This document shows, in pieces, positions 27,955 through 36,251 of a stretch of 64,000 bases of DNA; position 1 is the stretch's first letter; each line of letters starts with the position of its first letter. This stretch comes from Azospirillum cavernae (GTDB lineage Bacteria; Pseudomonadota; Alphaproteobacteria; Azospirillales; Azospirillaceae), in NCBI RefSeq assembly GCF_003590795.1, contig NZ_QYUL01000004.1, positions 1 through 64,000 on the forward strand, written 5' to 3'. Both the position numbers and the translations under genes were made by a program. Under the pieces are notes generated by a model. The model was not told the origin of the DNA, ran no database searches, and saw only the letters and a list, made by a program, of their open reading frames with translations.

Positions 27955-30041
27955 TACCGCTCCCCATCGGGTTCATACTCATAGGCGCTGATCGTCTGCG
28001 GGTAGAGGTTGCCGTCTTGCTCGGCGCCGTACAGGTCGTTCTCGGCGACCGGATAGAACCCGCCATTGATCTCGGCGTCGGCCAAACCCTCGTAGTCCTC
28101 CCCGTCCAGCTCATGGCTGTAGATCGTCTCGCCGATTGGATAGAACCCACCGTCGAAGTCGAAGACGTAATCATCGGCGGCAAGGACCGGGGACCAGCCG
28201 CCATCGGCCAGCGCGGTGTCCACCAGATCGGCGCCGTTGTTGAGGAAGGTGGCGGCCAGAGCGATGGGCTTCATGAGTTCGTCGGTCTTCAGCGTGCCCT
28301 TGCTCTCATCGTAGCGGATCACATAGCTGCCCTGGTCGATGGACATCATCATGGCGCCCGCGTTGACCAGCGCGTAGACCGGCATGGTGAAGCCCTGGAG
28401 GCGCAAGGTCCGCCGCCAGTCGGTCCCCTCCGTTCCGTCCGGCTGGGCGGTGAGGGTCGCGCCCTCCCACCGCGACCAGAAGGGGGGGACGATCTCGCGC
28501 GACGGCAGGGTCTGAAGCTCGACCGAGGTCTTCGGCAACCGCCACCCGGCGGGCGGGGTGTTGACCCTGGTGGCGAGCGCCCGCGCCGTGTTCATGGTGG
28601 TCTCGACCGCCCAGTGCGCGTCCTGGACCAATTGCCGCGTCCAGGATGCGTCATAGCCCCCGGTGTCCACCAGCCACACCGCCGCCGTGGTGGCGACATA
28701 CTTGATCGCGCTGGTGCTGGCGGGCGCGGCGTCGGCGTAGACCACCCCGGAATACACCCATTTCCCGGCGGCGCTCAGGGTGTAGCGCACCGCCGATGTG
28801 CTGACCGGCGTGGCGCAGGACGTGATGGTCTCGACGTAATCCCAGCCCGAGGCCAGGGATAGGATCCATTTGTATCCGGCCCCGTCCGCCGGTTGGGTGT
28901 CCGTCACCATTGTCTCGGTCGTGGTGGACCAGTAGCCGAGCGAGGACAGCACCCACCGGGTGGTGGCGGTCTCGGCCGGTTGGGTGGCGAAACGCCCCGT
29001 CGTCCCCGTGTTCGTCCAGTACCCGTCCTTGGCGCAGGTGTTGACCGTGTATTGGCGGTAGGTGAGCTTCCAATAATTGGTGCTGTATTTCGTGACGCTG
29101 ACCAGTTCGCGCCGGAACATGTAGGTGGTGCAGGTTTTGTCCGCCGAGTACGGGTCGATGTAGATGGAGGCGCCGTAGGCCGTCGCCACCGAGACATCGG
29201 TCGTCGCCTTGACGAAGTAGATGCTGTAGGTCCCGGTCAGGGTCTCGGCGTAGGCGGTCGGAGCGACCCAGCTCTGTTCCTTGTAGAGGGCGTCGTACCA
29301 GACCTGCTTGATCCAGGTCGCGGGGCGGTAGGTCTCACGCTTGTAGGTCGCGCAGGCCCAAATGTATTTGAAGTAGCCGACCGGCCGGCGGACGAGATTC
29401 CAGGCGGGTTCCAGCACCTCTTTCTGAGGCTCCGGCTGGACATACACCTCATAGGACGCGGCGGTGTGGGTCTCGTGGTTGTAGAGATCGGGGATCGTCA
29501 GGTTGGACGAAACGCCGTAGACATCCGCCCCAAAATTGCCGAGCGACACGGCGGATGCCGAGTGGTTGGCGGGCAGCAGCTTTTCCTGCAACTGCTTCTT
29601 GGCGCCCGACAGGTAGCCGCCGGAATAGACAGTCCTCCAGGTCGCCACCTTCACCGATTGATCGGGCTGGGCGAAGACGGTCATGACGCCGTAGAAGCTG
29701 TAACCGCTGACCGCCCGGCAATAATCCATGGACGAGATGTCGAAGGCTTTCGCCGTGATCCCGGCGACGTAAAGGGCCTCCTCCTCCTTGAACGGCTTTC
29801 CGCTCTCGAAGATGTAGAGCGTGTCGCCGTTGCCCAGCGCGACCATGGGCATCGTGCTGCGCGTGTAGGAGGCCATCCGCACCTTGTCGATGGGGAAGTT
29901 GATCTCCTCGACCGGGGTGACGACCTCAAAGTTGGTGACGGTGACGGCGCTGCCGTCGATGTCCAGGCGGCCGACGCCGACCATACGGTCCACGAGGATG
30001 TCGTCGTCCTGGAGCCAGAAGGCCCAGAAGTTGATGGTCAT
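27951..30041 (-). CDS. Large unrecognised tail-tip-associated protein
   Basis: 696 residues starting at ATG 30041 (MTINFWAFWLQDDDILVD); the frame is open further upstream, but that part overlaps J. The middle (about 330-560) holds several copies of a unit with a T-R-W-V-L-S-x-G-x-W-xx-T pattern (ATTRWVLSSLGYWSTT, AGYKWILSLASGWDYV, SAVRYTLSAAGKWVYS, SAIKYVATTAAVWLVD). This looks like a short beta repeat. The C-terminus (DADDYVFDFDGGFYPIGETIY, AENDLYGAEQDGNLYPQ) has a second short repeat. Such repeated Tyr/Trp-rich regions fit receptor-binding proteins, but no family is recognised. Confidence 0.65.
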   Translation of the reverse strand: MTINFWAFWLQDDDILVDRMVGVGRLDIDGSAVTVTNFEVVTPVEEINFPIDKVRMASYTRSTMPMVALGNGDTLYIFESGKPFKEEEALYVAGITAKAFDISSMDYCRAVSGYSFYGVMTVFAQPDQSVKVATWRTVYSGGYLSGAKKQLQEKLLPANHSASAVSLGNFGADVYGVSSNLTIPDLYNHETHTAASYEVYVQPEPQKEVLEPAWNLVRRPVGYFKYIWACATYKRETYRPATWIKQVWYDALYKEQSWVAPTAYAETLTGTYSIYFVKATTDVSVATAYGASIYIDPYSADKTCTTYMFRRELVSVTKYSTNYWKLTYRQYTVNTCAKDGYWTNTGTTGRFATQPAETATTRWVLSSLGYWSTTTETMVTDTQPADGAGYKWILSLASGWDYVETITSCATPVSTSAVRYTLSAAGKWVYSGVVYADAAPASTSAIKYVATTAAVWLVDTGGYDASWTRQLVQDAHWAVETTMNTARALATRVNTPPAGWRLPKTSVELQTLPSREIVPPFWSRWEGATLTAQPDGTEGTDWRRTLRLQGFTMPVYALVNAGAMMMSIDQGSYVIRYDESKGTLKTDELMKPIALAATFLNNGADLVDTALADGGWSPVLAADDYVFDFDGGFYPIGETIYSHELDGEDYEGLADAEINGGFYPVAENDLYGAEQDGNLYPQTISAYEYEPDGERY

Positions 30042-33000
30042 CCGAACCTCGCCCCACCCTCGGCGCCCAGCCAGCCGACGCTCCCGCCCATGTCGAACAG
30101 CAGGTGCATCGCCAGATCGCTGGTGATCGGCGGCAGCTTGGCGTTCCGCCACCGGACGGGGTTGGCGTAGCTCGCCTGATGCTCGCCCTCGGGCCGGGTG
30201 AAGATGATGGTCACGGGCTTGCCGTCGCCACATCCGCCCAGCACCGCGATCTCCACATCCCCCACCAAGTTGATGATGAAGTTGTTGCTTTCCTTGATGT
30301 TCAGCTCCACCAAGCCGGACTTGCTGCCGAGGTCGAGGATGTGCTCGCTGTATCCTTGGAGGATCGGGTTCTTCAGGGTGGCGCAGTTGTAGTTGATGGT
30401 CTGGGTGCTGTCGTAGCTCTCGTCGGTCGCGTCCGGTCGGTTGGTTCCGGTGACGGTGGCCGGGTCGCCCAGGTTTCCGCACTCATCCCGAAAGCGGATC
30501 TCAAAGGTGAAGCCTCGGGCGTCCGAAGGGGCGCCGTCCTGGATTTGCATCGCGGCGGTGTAGCGGAAGTACGGCGTCTCAATGTCCGCCGTGTGGTAGA
30601 CCGCGCCGGTCTCGATGTCGCGGCACACGACCTGATAACTGGCGACGTAAACGCCGCCGGCCGTCCAGTCGATCATGTAGCCATAGCGGCCACCGTTGCC
30701 GTCCCAGGAGACGGCCACGTTGACATCCTGCGGCGTGCCCAGAACCTCGGTGGGCGGGCATTGCGGGACCGCGTAGAGACAGGTCGGGGCGCTGCTGAAA
30801 TCCGCCGCCACGCCATAGATGTTGTAGGGAAGAACCTTGAACTCGCAGGCGCCAGCCGGGTGGTTGAGGATCGCGTTGGCCGAGGTGGACCGCTGGGTCC
30901 AGGCGTCGGTCGTCCCCTGCAACCGGGAGAAGACCTTGTACTCGCCGTTGTAGCGCGTGTAGGTGTCGTTCAACCCATTGGGTGAGATGAGGATCTGCCG
31001 GCCGTCATCGCTCCAGTCGATGGAGAAATCCGGGCAGCTCATCCCCGGCGGGACATCTTCCGTGGTCGGGGTCGTGCCTGGCTTGAACACCCCGTCCAGG
31101 ATCGGGCCGGGCGTGTAGTCGGCAACCCCCTCCCGGTTCTCCTCATAATCATCGAAGCACCAGTCGATGACGGCCTCGATCACCACCTTGTCGGGCGAGC
31201 CTTCGGATTCCTGGATGTCGAGGACGCGCCACATCTTCTCCTTCGCGGGTTTCTCGGAGATGATGTTGAACGGGAAGTACAGCTCCGGGTAATCGCCTTC
31301 CAATGGGGTCCGCAAGATGATGGTGGTCAGGTCGGCGCCCGTGCTGGCAATCGCGAACGCCTTGGACCCGCCGCCTGGAACCTGCGGGATGAAGTATGAT
31401 CCGATCTCGGCGACCACGGTTTCGGTCATCCGGGTGTTCCACAGCTCGGTGGCGGCTGCGGTGAGGATCTTGGCGGCGAAGCTGTAGGGGTTGGTCGAGG
31501 GGCTGCTGGTCAGGTTCCCGTTCGCGACCACGAGCTTCAGAGTGTGAGACCCCGCCGTGGCCTCGAACGCCACGTCGGTGTAGCCGATCCCGTTGGCCGT
31601 CGTGATGCTCAGGTTGGTCTGGCCGATCTGCGCATCGTCCAGATAGGCCGTGATGCTGTCGTCCGCCCAGAGACGGATGATGTAGGTCCCCGTCGCCGGC
31701 AGGGTGACGGTGTAGCCGACCGACTTCTCGGCGTCGTAATAGAACACGCCGGTAGAGCCATCCTCGCTCATGCGAACACCGATGGCGTTCATCTCGTCGG
31801 CGATAGGCCCGGCGCTGTCGAGGGCCTGATAGTCGAAAGGGGCAACGGCGTTGAAGTCGAACCCGGTCGCGGCGGTCACGCTGACCGGCTCGTGCAGGTC
31901 GATGGTCTTCAGGTCGTCATGCACCAGCTTCACGCGCCCGGACTGCTTGCCGTCCGCGTGCCGGTCGGCGATGCGGATGCGGTCGTAGGGGCGGACCCAG
32001 CAGCTCTGACGGTTGGTGGTGAATGTCACCATCTTCGTCTGGCCGGTGGCGATCTGGTAGCGGTAGTAGCCCCGGCGGATCGCCTCGCTCTCATAGATAC
32101 AGGCGATGGCGATGAAGTCGGTGGGCAGCCGGCCATACTTGGCGATGTGATCCGGGTCGAAGATGCGCAGGCGGTCTTCGGTCCACAGAAGGTCCGGGTT
32201 GACGAAGGAGATGGTCCAGTCGTTGTAGCGGGTGGTCAGGTCGGTCAGGCTGTACTCGAAGACCCCGTTCTCGACATTCTCCTGGTTGAAGATCGCGGTC
32301 GGCGGCTGGGCATCCGGCACGCACAGACGGATGCTGCCATCCAGGTCGTCATAGAGGACGCCATGGAACGCCCCCGCCATGTAGCGGACCTGTTCCATCG
32401 ACAGCCGCGCGTCGCTCAGGACACCGTTGAAGGTGAAGCGCGGCTCCCAAACCTTGTCCTCGGGGTTGGTCTTCTCGCACCGGTCATTCTTGTAGGTCCA
32501 GCCCTCGGGACACAGCGGCTCCGTGACCAAGGTCTCGGTCATCCGGCTGTTCCACAGGAGGTTTCCGTCCGGCTGATAGATCGCAGCGGACAGGGCGTAG
32601 GGGTTGGTGGAGGGATCGGCCGCGAAACTCTGGTTCACCACCAGGAATTTGACGACGTGCGCGCCCGCCGTCATCGGAACGGCCACGTCGGTTTGCCCGC
32701 CCGTGGTGTTGGTGATGGGCAGCGAGGTCATGCCGATCTGCACGCCATCGACGGAGACATAGACGGTGTCGTCGGCCCAGAATCGGAACGTGTAGGTTCC
32801 ATCGGTGGGAAGATTCACCCGATAGCCGACCGATTTCTCCGCGCCCGCGAAATAGGAGACGTTGGTCCCATCCTCGCTGAACTGGACAAGATAGCTCTGC
32901 ATCGGGTCCGAGATCAGCCAGTCATGCCAGCGGTTCACCCCCGTCGCGTTGATCGGGATGACGCTGTAGAAGTCGAAACGGGTGGCGTCCTGGGTGAGGG

Positions 33001-34030
33001 CCGCCGCCGGGATGTCCACCGGCAGGCCCGCGTCACTCAGCATCTTCGCCGGGACGAACCTGTTGCAGAATTTCGAGGCCCGATAGGCGTCCCATTTGTT
33101 CAGGGTGATGGGACCATAGGCGTTCAGGCCATAGCGGTCGTTCATCACCAAGTCGTAGAGGCACCACGCCGGGTCGTCGGTCCAGGCCGTCACGAAGGAC
33201 CCGTCCCAGATGCCGATGTAGGTGCGGGTCGTCGGGTTGAAGTTCGACGGGACCCGGACCCGCATGCATTTGTAGATGCCGCTGATTTCGGGCAGCGCCG
33301 AGATCTGATTGGTCGCCTTGCACCAGAAATGCAGGACTGCGGTGTTCTCGAAGCCCCGCTCGGGATAGCGCTGGACCTCCTGAAAGCTTTCCCAGGTGGC
33401 CTGGGCCACGAAGTTCCCCGACGACTGGGTGAGGAGCGTCACCCGGATGTCGTAGCGGTTGTTCGTCGTCTCATCGGGGGAGACGGGGACGCGGACTTCG
33501 CGAACGAACGAGCTGGAGGTCGTCTTGCCGGTGACGGTGACGGTCTTGGATGTCCACCGGGTCAGCGCCGTCAGCTTCCACTCGATCTTGAACGAGCAGG
33601 AAAGGCTGCCCTCCCAATAGCTGTCGTTGTCGTAGAGGGCGTTGATGACCAGCCGGACATCCAGGAAATTGATGTCGGTTCCGCCCATGGAGGTGCGGGT
33701 GACGGGCACCGCGTAGGCCAGACTGACCCCGACCGAACGGCTGCGGGCCAACCCGCCGAGGATCGGCTGGATCGGTCCCTGATCCGCCGTCCCGTTGTAG
33801 AGGTGGACGGTGCTGTCATCGAAGTTCAAGCTGCCGTCGAGATTGCGGAACGAGGTGTCGTTCAGCATCAAGCTGTCGAGGCCGTCGTAACCGTCCGTGG
33901 CGCTGTAGAACCCCTCGATCTCGCCCTCGCAAAGACCGAGGACACATTCCATCTGGTCTTCGGAGCGGAGATTGTCCGGCGCGGCCTTCTTTGCCCCAAC
34001 CTTGCCATGCACCTCATAGTCCATGCTCAT
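30038..34030 (-). CDS. J: Tail-tip/host specificity protein J-like, with two inserted PA14-like modules
   Basis: 1330 residues from ATG 34030, which overlaps the stop of the I-like gene. The N-terminus (DNLRSEDQMECVLGLCEGEIEGFY, YNGTADQGPI, ALPEISGIYKCMRVRVPSNF, YDLVMNDRYGLN) matches phage lambda J and other central tail-tip proteins. Two related modules of about 150 residues interrupt it. Module 1 is at about 32520-32960 (AEKSVGYRVNLPTDGTYTFRFWADDTV...WNSRMTETL) and module 2 at 31410-31860 (AEKSVGYTVTLPATGTYIIRLWADDSI...WNTRMTETV). Each resembles a PA14/carbohydrate-binding sandwich. The C-terminus has fibronectin-like segments (TEVLGTPQDVNVAVSWDGNGG). It recognises the receptor and plugs the tail. 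Confidence 0.85.
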   Translation of the reverse strand: MSMDYEVHGKVGAKKAAPDNLRSEDQMECVLGLCEGEIEGFYSATDGYDGLDSLMLNDTSFRNLDGSLNFDDSTVHLYNGTADQGPIQPILGGLARSRSVGVSLAYAVPVTRTSMGGTDINFLDVRLVINALYDNDSYWEGSLSCSFKIEWKLTALTRWTSKTVTVTGKTTSSSFVREVRVPVSPDETTNNRYDIRVTLLTQSSGNFVAQATWESFQEVQRYPERGFENTAVLHFWCKATNQISALPEISGIYKCMRVRVPSNFNPTTRTYIGIWDGSFVTAWTDDPAWCLYDLVMNDRYGLNAYGPITLNKWDAYRASKFCNRFVPAKMLSDAGLPVDIPAAALTQDATRFDFYSVIPINATGVNRWHDWLISDPMQSYLVQFSEDGTNVSYFAGAEKSVGYRVNLPTDGTYTFRFWADDTVYVSVDGVQIGMTSLPITNTTGGQTDVAVPMTAGAHVVKFLVVNQSFAADPSTNPYALSAAIYQPDGNLLWNSRMTETLVTEPLCPEGWTYKNDRCEKTNPEDKVWEPRFTFNGVLSDARLSMEQVRYMAGAFHGVLYDDLDGSIRLCVPDAQPPTAIFNQENVENGVFEYSLTDLTTRYNDWTISFVNPDLLWTEDRLRIFDPDHIAKYGRLPTDFIAIACIYESEAIRRGYYRYQIATGQTKMVTFTTNRQSCWVRPYDRIRIADRHADGKQSGRVKLVHDDLKTIDLHEPVSVTAATGFDFNAVAPFDYQALDSAGPIADEMNAIGVRMSEDGSTGVFYYDAEKSVGYTVTLPATGTYIIRLWADDSITAYLDDAQIGQTNLSITTANGIGYTDVAFEATAGSHTLKLVVANGNLTSSPSTNPYSFAAKILTAAATELWNTRMTETVVAEIGSYFIPQVPGGGSKAFAIASTGADLTTIILRTPLEGDYPELYFPFNIISEKPAKEKMWRVLDIQESEGSPDKVVIEAVIDWCFDDYEENREGVADYTPGPILDGVFKPGTTPTTEDVPPGMSCPDFSIDWSDDGRQILISPNGLNDTYTRYNGEYKVFSRLQGTTDAWTQRSTSANAILNHPAGACEFKVLPYNIYGVAADFSSAPTCLYAVPQCPPTEVLGTPQDVNVAVSWDGNGGRYGYMIDWTAGGVYVASYQVVCRDIETGAVYHTADIETPYFRYTAAMQIQDGAPSDARGFTFEIRFRDECGNLGDPATVTGTNRPDATDESYDSTQTINYNCATLKNPILQGYSEHILDLGSKSGLVELNIKESNNFIINLVGDVEIAVLGGCGDGKPVTIIFTRPEGEHQASYANPVRWRNAKLPPITSDLAMHLLFDMGGSVGWLGAEGGARFG

Positions 34031-34563
34031 TCCCCAGCAACAGGGACGCCGATCACATTCACATCGTAGGAGAGGAATTGCCCGTACAGCCGGTTGACGC
34101 CATAGGCGATGATGATGCGCGTGCCCATTGCCACGGTGTTTTTCGGCGCCCCCAGATATTTCGAGGCGTCGGGGTTGCCGTCCTTGTTCGGCGACGGCGC
34201 CAGCAGTTGGAGGATGCCGCCCATGATGAGGGCGACGCCAGCGTTGATGAGGAAGGCGTTGCCGGTGTAGGCGCCGACCGCGACCAGGATTGCGCCGATC
34301 CCGATCTGTATCCACGAACCGGCTTTGCCGGCCACCGTGTAGTCGGGCATGACGTGGATCTCCTCCACGTCGCTGCGCCGCATCAGGGCCTGGGGGGTGC
34401 GGAACCCGACGACCCGGCACGGGTAGCCTTGGCCGCCACGGACGATTTGCAGAACGGGAATCTGGGCGACCAGCGCGGTCAGCGCCTCATACGGGCTGTC
34501 CACCTTCATGTCATGGACGACGGGGCACAGCTTCTGAAGATGACCGTGGAAGATCACGCGCAT
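34027..34563 (-). CDS. I: Tail assembly protein I-like
   Basis: 178 residues from ATG 34563. The N-terminal ubiquitin-like part (MRVIFHGHLQKLCPVVHDMKVDSPYEALTAL) and a glycine-rich hydrophobic middle (GSWIQIGIGAILVAVGAYTGNAFLINAGVALIMGGILQLLAP) are the hallmark of lambda tail assembly protein I (TAPI family), needed for building the tail tip with J, K and L. The C-terminus ends in a beta-type segment (IIIAYGVNRLYGQFLSYDVNV). It is coupled on both sides in the order K-I-J. Confidence 0.85.
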   Translation of the reverse strand: MRVIFHGHLQKLCPVVHDMKVDSPYEALTALVAQIPVLQIVRGGQGYPCRVVGFRTPQALMRRSDVEEIHVMPDYTVAGKAGSWIQIGIGAILVAVGAYTGNAFLINAGVALIMGGILQLLAPSPNKDGNPDASKYLGAPKNTVAMGTRIIIAYGVNRLYGQFLSYDVNVIGVPVAGE

Positions 34564-34874
34564 CGGATCACCTCGCCGCGATCCACCACATATTTGGCGA
34601 TCCCGTCCTGGCCCACGATGTAGTGGGCGTGATCGGGGAAGGCTTTGAAGGACCGCATGTCCTGGACGGTGAGATTCGACGGCTTGCCGGGGTGGGTGTG
34701 CCAAAGGCCGGAGGAATGGGGCAGCCATTCCAACAGGTCTTCCGGCGCGATGCTGGCCCCTTCCAGGGGGTTCTCGTAGACGTTCACCACCTCGGCGATG
34801 GTTCCGTCCTTGAAGATGAACCCAATGCGCTCGGGTCCCTCGTCGGAGTAAAACTCGGTCAGGCGCTCGGGCAC
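34554..34874 (-). CDS. JAMM/Mov34-type metallopeptidase, half of lambda K
   Basis: 106 residues. The zinc site of the JAMM family is visible as H-x-H-P (WHTHPGKPSNLTVQD), with Thr in place of the usual Ser before x-x-D, and an upstream acidic residue in IGFIFKDGTIAEVVNVYENP. In lambda this domain is fused to NlpC/P60 in protein K; here the two are separate adjacent genes overlapping by 16 bases. It probably processes a tail component or trims peptidoglycan crosslinks during entry. Confidence 0.75.
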   Translation of the reverse strand: MPERLTEFYSDEGPERIGFIFKDGTIAEVVNVYENPLEGASIAPEDLLEWLPHSSGLWHTHPGKPSNLTVQDMRSFKAFPDHAHYIVGQDGIAKYVVDRGEVIRCA

Positions 34875-35362
34875 AGCAGCCTCCGTTTGATGAAATCCGG
34901 GGCGCTTTCAATCAAATTGACCGGTTCGCCCAACTCTTCCTTTACCACCACGTCGCCATGCCTCAAGCAAGCGCACAGGGTGTTACGGATGAGGCCCTTA
35001 ACGGGATCGACCGAGGGGCGTCCCCGCCGGGCGGGTTGCCGCTCGCTCGGGGGGAGGTGGTGGACCACCCGGCCATCCCCCAGATAGACCGCCGCGTGGG
35101 CCGGGACCTTGGTCATGATGGCGCACACGAACACGTCGCCCGGCTGCATCCCGAAGGGGTCGTAATCCACGATCTTGAACCCCTCCCGTTCCTGGAACTG
35201 GATGTAGAGGTTGAAGCCGTGCTCCCAGAACGCGGTGGGGCGGGCGTAGTTGGTGATGGCGATGCCGAAGTTGTCCCGATAGATGTCCCGCACCAGCGTC
35301 AGGCAATCGGTCTTGCCGAAGACAAACTCACGATCCATCAGATGTTCATACCGCAGGGTCAT
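34859..35362 (-). CDS. NlpC/P60-family peptidase, half of lambda K
   Basis: 167 residues. The catalytic cysteine is in FGKTDCLTLVRD and the histidine in VPAHAAVYLGDGRVVHH, in the usual NlpC/P60 order. In siphophages this domain belongs to tail-tip protein K and cuts peptidoglycan stem peptides locally at DNA entry. It lies between the L-like gene (4-base overlap) and the JAMM gene, exactly as expected for a split K. Confidence 0.85.
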   Translation of the reverse strand: MTLRYEHLMDREFVFGKTDCLTLVRDIYRDNFGIAITNYARPTAFWEHGFNLYIQFQEREGFKIVDYDPFGMQPGDVFVCAIMTKVPAHAAVYLGDGRVVHHLPPSERQPARRGRPSVDPVKGLIRNTLCACLRHGDVVVKEELGEPVNLIESAPDFIKRRLLCPSA

Positions 35363-35844
35363 TGCAGGCTCACCATCGGGAAGTCCGGGAGGATGTACAT
35401 GCGGGCCGGTATGTTGGCGTTGAACCGGTCGCTGTAGCCGCGCAGCTCGAAGGTCACGCTTCGTTTCGTCAGCGAGGTCGCCCGCGAGATGAAGTATTTT
35501 TCCTCGTAGGGGGCGCCGGTGTCGCCGTCCAACTCGGTGCGGAGAAGTTGACGACGAACGACTTTGCCGAAGTCGAACAGCTCATCCAAAACATACTGGC
35601 TCAAAACCCCTTCCGGGTTCACCAGCGTCAGCGACGGGCGCGGGGTTTCCTCCTTCGAGGTGCGCCGGGAACCCCCGAACTGAAGGGCAACCCCCTCGTA
35701 GGTGACGCTGTTGTACGTCACCGTGTCGCTGTTCTTCAGGAAGAACTTCATGCCATCCAGGCAGACGATCTCGAAGAGATCGACCTTTCCGTCGCCCGTC
35801 AGCTTCACGGCGTCCCATTGATGGTCGGTCGGTGGCAGGCTCAT
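35359..35844 (-). CDS. L: Minor tail protein L-like
   Basis: 161 residues. Beta-rich, with FEIVCLDGMKFFLKNSDTVTYNSVTYEG near the N-terminus and FISRATSLTKRSVTFELRGYSDRFNANIPAR near the C-terminus, a typical pattern of lambda L tail-tip proteins. The C-terminal cysteines that bind an Fe-S cluster in lambda L are absent. Gene order M-L-K-I-J supports the call. Confidence 0.75.
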   Translation of the reverse strand: MSLPPTDHQWDAVKLTGDGKVDLFEIVCLDGMKFFLKNSDTVTYNSVTYEGVALQFGGSRRTSKEETPRPSLTLVNPEGVLSQYVLDELFDFGKVVRRQLLRTELDGDTGAPYEEKYFISRATSLTKRSVTFELRGYSDRFNANIPARMYILPDFPMVSLQ

Positions 35845-36251
35845 CGTACCTCCTGGAGAACAACCTCAAAGTTTTCGGTCCAGCCGTAGCCGTCCACAAT
35901 GCCGTCGGGTATTTCGAGGGGTTCTTTGAAGCGGCAGTAAATATAGCCGTAGCCGGGTGTGGCGATCTTGAACTTCTTGTGCCGGAGGTGCCGGGTGTAG
36001 AACGCCTCCAACAGCCACATGTTGGTTGCCGGACTCCTCTCCTTGTTGGGAACGAGGTATTCTCCGGCGGCGTCCCAGTCCGAATAGTAGCAAAGGCTCT
36101 CATACTGGAGGGTGAGCTGCTTCAGCGCCGGGGCTTCCGGGGCCGCCACGAACTCCCAGTTCATCCCGAATTGCATGCTCGGGTTCACATCGCCGTATTT
36201 CACGGAGCATCGGAAGGCGCTCCAGATGTACTCTTCGATATCGGCCATCAC
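35841..36251 (-). CDS. M: Minor tail protein M-like
   Basis: 136 residues (MADIEEYIWSAFRCSVKYGDVNPSM...). It occupies the lambda M position directly after the tape measure gene and directly before L, with 4-base overlaps at both ends. The fold appears beta-rich (FKIATPGYGYIYCRFKEPLEI). Homology to M is weak at the sequence level, so the call rests mainly on synteny and size (lambda M is 109 residues). Confidence 0.65.
   Translation of the reverse strand: MMADIEEYIWSAFRCSVKYGDVNPSMQFGMNWEFVAAPEAPALKQLTLQYESLCYYSDWDAAGEYLVPNKERSPATNMWLLEAFYTRHLRHKKFKIATPGYGYIYCRFKEPLEIPDGIVDGYGWTENFEVVLQEVR

Noticed and set aside
31544-34069. 841-codon plus-strand ORF and other long plus ORFs at 45.6-51.9 kb
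   Set aside because: All lie opposite clear phage structural genes (J, capsid, protease, portal, terminase) and have residue patterns typical of high-GC antisense frames.
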